Positions 27,901 to 39,900 of a stretch of 64,000 nucleotides of DNA are shown piece after piece (within the stretch, counting starts at the first letter, position 1; each line of letters opens with the position of its first letter). The notes under the pieces were generated by a model. The model saw only the letters and a list, made by a program, of their open reading frames with translations, searched no databases and was not told the DNA's origin. Both the position numbers and the translations under genes were made by a program. Source of the DNA: Sipunculus nudus (Eukaryota > Annelida > Sipuncula > Golfingiida > Sipunculidae); the NCBI GenBank assembly GCA_026874595.1, contig CM049316.1, forward strand, positions 47,804,695 through 47,868,694. Reading direction: 5' to 3'.

Positions 27901-30900
27901 TACCAATCATCCCTGTCAATTTAAGAAAGCTCAAAATGTTGTTTTTGAGATATTGTGCATGAAAGATAGCGTCACTGACTGAAGGACAGATGGATGGATG
28001 GACTGAAGAAGAGGCAGACTGACCCAGTGATCACTATAGGGCAATGCTTGTCAAGAAGGGCCCTAATGAAGGACATGCTTATTCTGAAAATGACATAAAG
28101 TACTGACACATCTGAGTTTGGTACAGAGCAGTCTCTGTCTTACTGAAGGTGACTAAGGAGGTGAGTTTGGTACAGAGCAGTCTCTGTCTTACTGATAGTG
28201 ACTTGGGAGGTGAGTTTGGTACAGAGCAGTCTCTGTCTTACTGAAGGTGACTAAGGAGGTGAGTTTGGTACAAAGCAGTCTCTGTCTTACTGATGGTGAC
28301 TGGGGAGGAGAGTTTGTTACAGAGCAGTCTATACCTTGCTGATGGTGACTGGGGGGGGGGGGGGGGGGGACTGAGTTTGGTACAGAGGAGTCTATATCTT
28401 ACTGAAGGTGACTGGGGAGTTGAGTTTGGTACAGAGGAGTCTATATCTTACTGAAGGTGACTGGGGAGGTGAGTTTGGTACAGAGGAGTCTATATCTTAC
28501 TGATGGTGACTGGGGAGTTGAGTTTGGTACAGAGCAGTCTATATCTTACTGAAGGTGACTGGGGAGGTGAGTTTGGTACAGAGCAGTCTATATCTTACTG
28601 ATGGTGACTGGGGAGGTGAGTTTGGTACAGAGCAGTCTATATAATACTGATGGTGACTGGGGGGGGGGGGGAAGAGTTTGGTACAGAGCAGTCTATATTG
28701 TACTGAAGGTGACTGGGGAGGTGAGTTTGGTACAGAGCATTCTATATCTTACTCATGGTGACTGGGGAGGTGAGTTTGGTACAGAGCATTCTATATCGTA
28801 CTGAGGGTGACTGGGGAGGTGAGTTTGGTACAGAGCAGTCTCTGTCTTACTGAAGGTGACTTTGGAGTTGAGTTTGGTACAGAGCAGTCTATATAATACT
28901 GATGGTGACTGGCGGGATGAGTTTGGTACAGAGGAGTTTATATCTTACTGAAGGTGACTGGGGAGGTGAGTGTGGTACAGAGCAGTCTCTGTCTTACTGA
29001 TGGTGACTGGGGAGGTGAGTTTGGTACAGAGCAGTCTATACCTTGCTGATGGTGACTGGGGGGGGGGACTGAGTTTGGTACAGAGGAGTCTATATCTTAC
29101 TGAAGGTGACTGGGGAGTTGAGTTTGGTACAGAGCAGTCTATATCTTACTGAAGGTGACTGGGGAGATGAGTTTGGTACAGAGCAGTGTATATCTTACTG
29201 AAGGTGACTGGGGAGGTGAGTGTGGTACAGAGCATTCTATATCGTACTGAAGGTGACTGGGGAGGTGAGTTTGGTACAGAGCATTCTATATCGTACTGAA
29301 GGTGACTGGGGAGGTGAGTTTGGTACAGAGCAGTCTCTGTCTTACTGAAGGTGACTTTGGAGTTGAGTTTGGTACAGAGCAGTCAGTACCTTACTGATGG
29401 TGACTGGGGGGGGGGGGGGACTGAGTTTGGTACAGAGCATTCTATTTAGTACTAAAGGTGACTGGGGAGGTGAGATTGGTACAGAGCAGTCTCTGTCTTA
29501 CTGAAGGTGACTTTGGAGTTGAGTTTGGTACAGAGCAGTCTGTACCTTACTGATGGTGACTGGGGGGGGGGTGAGTTTGGTACAGATCAGTCTTTATCTT
29601 ACTGAAGGTGACTGGGGAGGTGAGTTTGGTACAGAGCAGTCTATATCTTACTGAAGGTGACTGGGGAGGTGAGTTTGGTACAGAGCAGTCTATATCTTAC
29701 TGATGGTGACTGGGGAGGTGAGTTTGGTAGAGAGCATTCTATATCGTAATGAGGGTGACTTGGGAGGTGAGTTTGGTACAGAGCAGTCTCTGTCTTACTG
29801 AAGGTGACTTTGGAGTTGAGTTTGGTACAGAGCAGTCTGTACCTTGCTGATGGTGACTGGGGGGGGGGGGGAACTGAGTTTGGTACAGAGGAGTCTATAT
29901 CTTACTGAAGGTGACTGGGGAGTTGAGTTTGGTACAGAGCAGTCTTTATCTTACTGAAGGTGACTGGGGAGGTGAGTTTGGTACAGAGCAGTCTATATCT
30001 TACTGAAGGTGACTTTGGAGTTGAGTTTGGTACAGAGCAGTCTGTACCTTGCTGATGGTGACTGGGGGGGGGAACTGAGTTTGGTACAGAGGAGTCTATA
30101 TCTTACTGAAGGTGACTGGGGAGTTGAGTTTGGTACAGAGCAGTCTTTATCTTACTGAAGGTGACTGGGGAGTTGAGTTTGGTACAAAGCAGTCTATATC
30201 TTACTGAAGGTGACTGGGGAGGTGAGTTTGGTACAGAGCAGTCTATATCTTACTGATGGTGACTGGGGAGTTGAGTTTGGTACAGAGCAGTCTATATCTT
30301 ACTGAAGGTGACTGGGGAGGTGAGTTTGGTACAGAGCAGTCTATATCTTACTGATGGTGACTGGGGAGGTGAGTTTGGTACAGAGCAGTCTATATAATAC
30401 TGATGGTGACTGGCGGGATGAGTTTGGTACAGAGGAGTTTATATCTTACTGAAGGTGACTGGGGAGGTGAGTGTGGTACAGAGCAGTCTCTGTCTTACTG
30501 ATGGTGACTGGGGAGGTGAGTTTGGTACAGAGCAGTCTATATCTTACTGAAGGTGACTGGGGAGGTGAGTTTGGTACAGAGCAGTCTATATCTTACTGAT
30601 GGTGACTGGGGAGTTGAGTTTGGTACAGAGCAGTCTATATCTTACTGATGGTGACTGGGGAGGTGAGTTTGGTACAGAGCAGTCTATATCTTACTGAAGG
30701 TGACAGGGGAGATGAGTTTGGTACAGAGCTGTCTATATCTTACTGATGGTGACTGGGGAGATGAGTTTGGTACAGAGCAGTCTCTGTCTTACTGATGGTG
30801 ACTTGGGAGGTGAGTTTGGTACAGAGCAGTCTATATCTTACTGATGGTGACTGGGGGTGGGGGGGGGGTTAAGTTTGGTACAGAGCAGTCTATATCTTAC

Positions 30901-33900
30901 TGATGGTGACTGGGGAGGTGAGTTTGGTACAGAGCAGTCTATATTGTACTGAAGGTGACTGGGGAGGTGAGTTTGGTACAGAGCATTCTATATCTTACTC
31001 ATGGTGACTGGGGAGGTGAGTTTGGTACAGAGCAGTCTGTACCTTACTGATGGTGACTGGGGGGGGGGGAAGAGTTTGGTACAGAGCAGTCTATATTGTA
31101 CTGAAGGTGACTGGGGAGGTGAGTTTGGTACAGAGCATTCTATATCTTACTCATGGTGACTGGGGAGGTGAGTTTGGTACAGAGCATTCTATATCGTACT
31201 GAAGGTGACTGGGGAGGTGAGTTTGGTACAGAGCAGTCTCTGTCTTACTGAAGGTGACTTTGGAGTTGAGTTTGGTACAGAGCAGTCTGTACCTTACTGA
31301 TGGTGACTGGGGGGGGGGGGGGACTGAGTTTGGTACAGAGCATTCTATATCGTACTGAAGGTGACTGGGGAGGTGAGTTTGGTACAGAGCAGTCTCTGTC
31401 TTACTGAAGGTGACTTTGGAGTTGAGTTTGGTACAGAGCAGTCTGTACCTTACTGATGGTGACTGGGGGGGGGGGGGGGGTTGAGTTTGGTACAGAGCAG
31501 TCTATATCTTACTGAAGGTGACTGGGGAGGTGAGTTTGGTACAGAGCAGTCTATATCGTACTGAAGGTGACTGGGGAGGTGAGTTTGGTACAGAGCAGTC
31601 TATATCTTACTGATGGTGACTGGGGAGATGAGTTTGGTACAGAGCAGTCTCTGTCTTACTGATGGTGACTTGGCAGGTGAGTTTGGTACAGAGCAGTCCT
31701 TATCTTACTGATGGTGACTGGGGAGGTGAGTTTAATACTGATAAGTCTATATCTTACTGATGGTGATTGGGGAGGTGAGTTTGGTCGGCTGGTGCTCTCT
31801 TTCAATTCTGCTTCAGCCAGGTCAGCTTCTGCATCATTGGCATCCCGCCACAAACCGTATTTCTAGAAGGGAAAGTAACAGGTATGTACAAATGTAGCAT
31901 CCAATTATTAAATGTAACCACAAAGTAACAACATATGGCTGGCACAATATCAATTTAACATAATAAGGTTAAGATAGGTAAGTAACTCCTTTTTAACTAT
32001 CAGCTGTAATAATACTTTTCTTTTATTTAATTGCTGTAATTAACTATCTTTTTAAACTTCCCTGTGCTCATGACTTAAATCATGTGCAATATTACAATTA
32101 GTTTTTAGTGTTCATACATATTTGTAAATGTCATTCCTTAAACCAATTACTCTTCCTGGTAAATGTTAATCCTTACAAAAAAATACACCTGCTTGAAATT
32201 TTTTTTAATAATACAGATTTCATATCAGCTTGTAAAATCTAATTCCAAAACATTTTGAGCTGTACAAATATCAGGTCTACCTGTGTCATAGCTGGCAGTA
32301 TAACAAATGAATCATCATGAGGGAACTCACTTTCAGTACACTGCGATGGATGAACAAGGTGAACAGAAGAATCAGATCAAACACAGCGAAGAAATGCTTC
32401 TTTTCTACCCCGATGATCCGTGGAGGCCAAAATGGACTTTCTTTGCCTGGTAAATTTTGCTGGCTGTTCCAAGGGAAAAACCCGAATTGGAAAAGGTACT
32501 TCACAACAACTAATGCCTGAAACAGAAATTTTCATCATAACTTCAAAATGATATCCATTTTAAACTTAGTAACATTAATCATTGAGAATAAACATGTACA
32601 TTATTATTAATGATGTACTGCAAAGTAAAAAAATATCAATATGGAGGTCAAATTAATCATGCTTCAAGAAACTGCATAACTGTAGTCTACATGATGAAGA
32701 AACTGACAAAGCTAGAGGCTGTAATTGTAATCCAGTAGTTTTTGGTTGGTCTGGGCATACACAGCATAGCCCAGAGTAAAGTTTATATTATAAAAGTGAT
32801 TCTGACCTCTTGTGTATGTGATGGCTGTGATCTAGTAGTTTTTGGTTGGTCTGGGCACACACAGCATAGCCCAGAGTAAAGTTTATATTATAAAAGTGAT
32901 TCTGACCTGTTGTGTATGTGATGGCTGTGATCTAGTAGTTTTTGGTTGGTCTGGGCACACACAGCATAGCCCAGAGTTAAGTTTTTATAATAAAAGTGAT
33001 TCTGACCTCTTGTGTATGTGATGGCTGTAATCCAGTAGTTTTTGGTTGGTCTGGGCACACACAGCATAGCCCAGAGTAAAGTTTATATTATAAAAGTGAT
33101 TCTGACCTCTTGTGTATGTGATGGCTGTAATCCAGTAGTTTTTGGTTGGTCTGGGCGCACACAGCATAGCCCAGAGTAAAGTTTATATTATAAAAGTGAT
33201 TCTGACCTCTTGTGTATGTGATGGCTGTGATCTAGTAGTTTTTGGGTTGGTCTGGGCACACACAACATAGCCCAGAGTTAAGTTTTTATTATAAAAGTGA
33301 TTTTGACCTCTGTGTATGTGATGGCTGTGATCCAGTAGTTTTGGTTGGTCTGGGCATACACAGCATAACCCAGAGTTAAGTTTATATTATAAAAGTGATT
33401 CTGACCTCTGTGTAAGTGATGGCTGTGATCCAGTAGTTTTTTGTAGGTCTGGGCATACACAGCATAGCCCAGAGTTAAGTTTATATTATAAAAGTGATTC
33501 TGACCTCTGTGTATGTGATGGCTGTGATCCAGTAGTTTTTTGTAGGTCTGGGCACACACAGCATAACCAAGAGTTAAGTTTATATTATAAAAGTGATTCT
33601 GACCTCTGTGTATGTGATGGCTGTGATCCAGTAGTTTTTGGGTTGGTCTGGGCACACACAGCATAGCCCAGAGTAAAGTTTATATTATAAAAGTGATTCT
33701 GACCTCTTGTGTATGTGATGGCTGTGATCTAGTAGTTTTTGGTTGGTCTGGGCACACACAGCATAGCCCAGAGTTAAGTTTTTATTATAAAAGTGATTCT
33801 GACCTCTTGTGTATGTGATGGCTGTAATCCAGTAGTTTTTGTAGGTCTGGGCACACACAGCATAGCCCAGAGTAAAGTTTATATTATAAAAGTGATTCTG

Positions 33901-36900
33901 ACCTCTTGTGTATGTGATGGCTGTGATCTAGTAGTTTTTGGTTGGTCTGGGCACACACAACATAGCCCAGAGTTAAGTTTTTATTATAAAAGTGATTTTG
34001 ACCTCTGTGTATATGATGGCTGTGATCCAGTAATTTTTGGTTGGTCTGGGCATACACAGCATAACCCAGAGTTAAGTTTATATTATAAAAGTGATTCTGA
34101 CCTCTGTGTATGGGATGGCTGTGATCCAGTAGTTTTTTGTAGGTCTGGGCACACACAGCATAACCAAGAGTTAAGTTTTTATTATAAAAGTGATTCTGAC
34201 CTCTGTGTATGTGATGGCTGTGATCCAGTAGTTTTTTGTAGGTCTGGGCACACACAGCATAACCAAGAGTTAGGTTTATATTATAAAAGTGATTCTGACC
34301 TCTGCGTATGTGATGGCTGTGATCCAGTAGTTTGTTGTTGGTCTAGGCACACACAACATAGCCAAAAGTTAAATTTAAATTTTTAAAGTGATTCTGACCT
34401 CTGTGTATGGGATGGCTGTTATCCAGTAGTTTTTGAATGGTTTGAGCACACACAGCATAGCCCAGAGTTAAGTTTATTTTATACAAGTGATTCTGACCTC
34501 TGTGTATGTGATGGCAGTGATCCAGTAATTTTTGGTTGGTCTAGGCACACACAGCATCGCCCAGAGGAAGATGGAAAATGGATACGGAAGCACCAAGAGA
34601 CTTGCTGACACCAGGACATTCAGGATCATCGCAAAGTAACACAGGACCTCAGAGCGGGCAATGATGGCATCGTAAAGTGCAATCAACACCTGGAAGATTC
34701 GAGGTGTGCTCTTCTTGAACTGTTCCTCTTTCTTGTCAGCGTCTGACTGGTCCTGGTCTGTCTGAGTGGGAACCACAGCGCTGGCAACCTCCTCTCTCCT
34801 GAAACCATAATAAACCAGGATCTCTGACATTAATCAGACCCTGTCATCCTTATCTACACAGGAACAGCTTTGGGTGTGAATAGTTTATATACAGAAACAC
34901 CTGCTTAGATATACAGACACAATCATGAGCAAGCAAAACTAATCAATGTCAAGCTAAAAAGGCATATATTTTGAATGACTTACTAGTGACCACACAGGTT
35001 ACAGATTTGAACTGGATTCTAGCTCAAAGCCCATTTATAAACAATATGCATAAAAACTGCATGCATAAATTTATAGCAGAAATACTGTCAGCTTAAGTTC
35101 ATATTCTGGACAGTCTATCTAGAACCATGAACCAGCAGGGACCTTTGGATACTCAGACATACTGCAGACACATCAATCAGAATATGAGTGTTTGAAATAA
35201 AATACTGATATGTTTACTTGATTTCTGTGTCTTCAGTTGGCTCAACCTCAACAATAACATCAGTGGCTGGCTCTCTGTCCCTGAAGCAAAAAAGAAACGC
35301 CATAATGAGATTAAATACAGAAGTCATGTACAAGTGGTCTCGTTAAATTTTTAAGACATATCCAAAAGGCACATTCAAGATGACCTGTTAGGGGTCTGTG
35401 TGTATGTCCTTAACTACTACTACTACTACCAATAATAACTAGATGTGGTCGGACATTGGTCCTCAGAGGGTCCCGCGTTTCTGCAAGTGCTGGACTAGTT
35501 TACATATGGATGAAAAATTAAGTTAAATTTGTAAAATATGACAAACAGAAACAGGTTTTTATCCATATGCATGAGGGAAAAATCCTACTGGATCAAATGA
35601 TATTAAAGAAGACATGTCTGAAATAATGTGTGCAATAGAAAATCACTGAATGTAATCTGTTAGCTATATTTGATTTTGAGCCAGTCTGTAATTCAATAGG
35701 TCCGGAGCCCTCATAGGCACATATGATCTCTATGAAATTGGGAAAGCTGCAGTAGGTTGTTGTTAAGTTATTGTGTGCGAAAGAAAATCAGCCACTGGGC
35801 TGTGGCGGCCTTACTGGAATTCCAACAGTTCTGTAATTCAATAGGTCTGGATCCCTTATAGGTACCAATCCTACCTGTGAATTTGGGAAAGCTGCAGTAG
35901 GTTGTTGTTGAGTTATCGCGCACGAAAGAAAATCAGCAATTGGGCTGTGGCTGCCATATTAGAATTCCGACAAGTCTGTAATTTTATAGGTCTGGAGCCC
36001 TCATAGGTACCAATCATCCCTGTGAATTTGGGAAAGCTGCAGTATGTTGTTGTTGAGTTATCGCGCGCAAAAGAAAATCAGTGACTGGGCTGTGGCAGCC
36101 ATATTGGAATTCTGACAAGTCTGTAATATGATAGGTCTTGAGCCCTAATAGGTTCCAATCATCCCTGTGAATTTGGAAAAGTTGCAGAAGGTTGTTGTTG
36201 AGTTATCGCAGGCGAAAGAAAATCAGCGATTGGGCTGTTGTGGCCATATTGGAATTCTGACAAGTCTGTAATTCAATAGGTCTGGAGCCCCAATAGGTAC
36301 CAATCAAACCTGTGAATTTGGGAAAGCTCCAGCATGTTGTTGTTGAGTTATCGCGTGCGAAAGAAAATCAGCGATTGGGCTGTGGGGGCCATATTGGAAT
36401 TCAAACAAGTCTGTAATTCGATAGGTCTGGAGCCCTCATAGGTACCTATCAACCCTGTGAATTTGGGAAAGCTGCAGTATGTTGTTGGTGAGTTATCGCG
36501 TGCAAAAAACAAGGGACCTATGGGTCACGGGGCTCAGCTGTTATATATGATAAAAAATATGATTTAGATATGATTCACGTGCTGGTTTTGTGTGGTAATA
36601 AATATAAGCTGTATTATAAGTTGTTGTTGTTTAGCTTATGTATGATTTTGATAGTATCTTTGGAGACAGGGAAGAGGATTGATTTCATTTATTTTATTAA
36701 CAAATGGAGTACTATTGTCACACAGATTTTGACTTGGCCATATAACTTATAAGCAGAACATATAATATAAGAGTTTAACTATTAATTAAATAATTTTACA
36801 AATATTGTCCCAAATATAATTTTTATTAAAAATAATAAGAGATTCTTATGATTTTTTTTTAATGAAATATAACTGAAATGATTATTAAAATAATATTAAA

Positions 36901-39900
36901 GAATATATTCATGAATGCATTCATGAATACATTTTGAAAGTATTTGCACTGGTGTTCATATACTTTCATTTTTACCTGAATTCCTGTTCTTTATGCAAGA
37001 AATTTTATAATGGAGTACATATTCATATTCGTATTTAAATACAATTGCAAATTAATCGTACCATGTCAGGTATTTATTCAGTTTTCACCAAACAATGATG
37101 TTGAGAATCCAGAATATACAAAATTAACACATTTAAATAATGATCATAAGTACCTGGTTTTATGGCTTTTATTTATATTTAAAAAAATAATGTAATATAT
37201 TCATTTTGGACTAATTTCACATCAATGTACACACTAGACACAGTAGGAATCTAGATTAATATTATCAACTGCATCTTTGTCTATCATTAATTTCCTTCAT
37301 ATGATCCCCAATCATTAGTAATGAATAATATGATTTACTTTTTTATCATTAAAATTGAACTGAAAAATACCATAGGTGACTTTAGGTGTTATATGGAATA
37401 CATGACATTCTATCCATCGATACAAGATTCTTATATCATCAGTAACTGCAAGTTAATTTCCTGTTATTATAAACTAACAAATTCCTTTTCTATTTTTCTT
37501 TAATTTGTGATTAAAAACCAACACAAATTTATTAATTTATTGTTTATTGTTATGTTGTTGGTTAAAACTACTAGATGAGTTGGGTTGGACACCTGGATCA
37601 ACTGTGGCTGGCCATTATATAATAAGCTGCCTGGAGCCCCAGTTTATGCCTCCCGTCAAGCATGCATAATTTGCTGAAAGTTCAACAAGGTCAACATACA
37701 GGTGACTCAAGAGGGGCTGGAGAGGGCCAAAGTCTGACATGGTCTCATAGAAACATTAACAAAAGCTACAATTTTTGGCCAATTTCTTTCAGCTTTCTAA
37801 ACTAAAAAGCTGAAATCCTTATGTGTGCATGACATTAAAATTATATCAACAGTGCTCACAGGAAACAAACGTGCCATGGTCAAAGTTGAGCAAAATATAA
37901 GGTACTAATTTTATATTTATACTAATAACTTATAAAATCTGAAAAATTCAGAACTAATTTTGGGTATTCAATTGAATCTTGATTAAATAATGTTACATCC
38001 CTGACAAAAAAATCTCTAGCTTCAGCAATCTCCTTGTTAAGGGAGTAAATTATTTCTTGATTTTTTACAAAGTGCATTATGTTTGCGCCCATAACTTAAA
38101 AAAGTTACGCAATACTGACATCATATCTGGCATGTGCATAGAGAATGTATAGAAAAATATGTATATTATATATGATTAAAGTCAGATCAGTTGTTTTGAT
38201 ATTAGGCAGTCTTGAAGTGTAACAATGGGTTTTTAATGGAAAAATGAAGTTTTTCATTAATATCTCGAAGGTATTAAGTCCTAGTGATCAAATTCTTGGC
38301 ATGGTAGGGGATTTTGGAGACATCTAATTGTATGCCAAATTTTAGGAACTGAGAGCTGAAGCTGGGGAGCTGAGCTCTTGCAAACTGCATAACACTAACT
38401 CGATGTAAACAATATGTTACATGGTGTTTGAAAACTTGAATAAAATCTACAGTTTTTGATCAACTGGTTTCAAATTTTTGGTGTTAACAGACAAAATGCT
38501 AACAAAAACATGCTGTGAAAATTAAATCCACAGTACTTACAGGAAAAAAACGTGCCATGGTCAAAGTTGGGCTAAATTTAAGGTACCAATTTTTTATTTT
38601 TGTTAATATTTTTAAAAAATTTAAAAGATTTTGATCTAATTTTGGGTATACAATTTAATTTTGATTAATTAAAGTTATATTAATGGAAAAAAAGTCCATA
38701 GCTTTAACATGTTTTGTGTTAAGTGATCAAATATCTTTCCTGATTTTTTACAAAATGCATTATGTTTGGGCTCATAACTTTTTTAAATATATAATACAGA
38801 CATAATTTCTGGCATGTACATAGGAACTATGCAGAGGAATATTTATGGTAAATATGAGGAAAAACAGTTGAGTCGTTTTGATATTAGGCAGTCCTGAAGT
38901 GTGAAAATAGGTTTTTAATAAAAAATTGAGGTTTTTCCTTAATTTCTCAAAGGAACGAAGTCGCAAAGACCCAGTTTTCGGCTTGGTAGGAGATCTTGGG
39001 GATATCTAACATTATGCTGAATTTTGGATTCCTAGGTCTTACGGTTTCAAAACGTGCCACATCTACGGACGGACGGACGGACGGACGGATGGACAGACGG
39101 ACGGACGACGGACAATGGACCACGACTATAGCTCAGATGACTTATAGTCAGCTGAGCTAAAAATCAGCGATGGGGCTGTGGTGGCCGTATTGGAATTCTG
39201 ACAAGTCTGTAATTTTATAGGTCTGGAGCCCTCATAGGTACCAATCATCCCTGTGAATTTGGGAAAGCTGCAGTATGTTGTTGTTGAGTTATCGCGCGTG
39301 AAAGAAAATCAGCGATAAGGCTGTGGCGGCCATATTGGAATTCCGACAAGTCTGTTATTTGACAGGTCTGGAGCCCTCATAGGTACTAATCAACCCTGTT
39401 AATTTGGGAAAGCTGCAGTATGTTGTTGTTGAGTTATCGCGCGTGAAATAAAGTGTCACTGACGGAAGGACGGATGGATGGAAGGACGGACTGACACGGT
39501 GATCACTATAGGGCACCGCTTGTCAAGCGGGGCCCTAATAATAATTTTCACTTATACACCACTATTTCAACATATAATTATAAAAAGCTCTTTACAAACC
39601 AGGAAGATTTGATGACTTGACAAAATATTATAGTGAATACGAAAGTTAAAGGGATTATAAAAATATTATCCAATCACTGTAAAGCTTATTTTCCAAGATT
39701 TACCAAAAACGTCTCAGTAGGCATATTTTTCTCTTTTAAAAGAAGCCAAAATGGGTGATACTGACCACCTCGCCCAACAGACAGACTTAAGACAGACCTA
39801 TCTCTGTGTGTGGTACATAAACTGGCAGTAAGGCAGCCATTACAGTAGTTTTATATTTTTTTATATTTCATCTTAGTCTCTCAAACCTAGAAAATTAAAC

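Noticed and set aside
33278-33664. 128-codon minus-strand open frame as an alternative Piezo exon
   Set aside because: After the first unit it runs in a different frame from exon I and has no acceptor. It is array sequence.
33793-34386. 197-codon plus-strand open frame, longest in the window
   Set aside because: It is the antisense of the 99-bp array derived from exon I. The repetition and lack of any homology make it a by-product.
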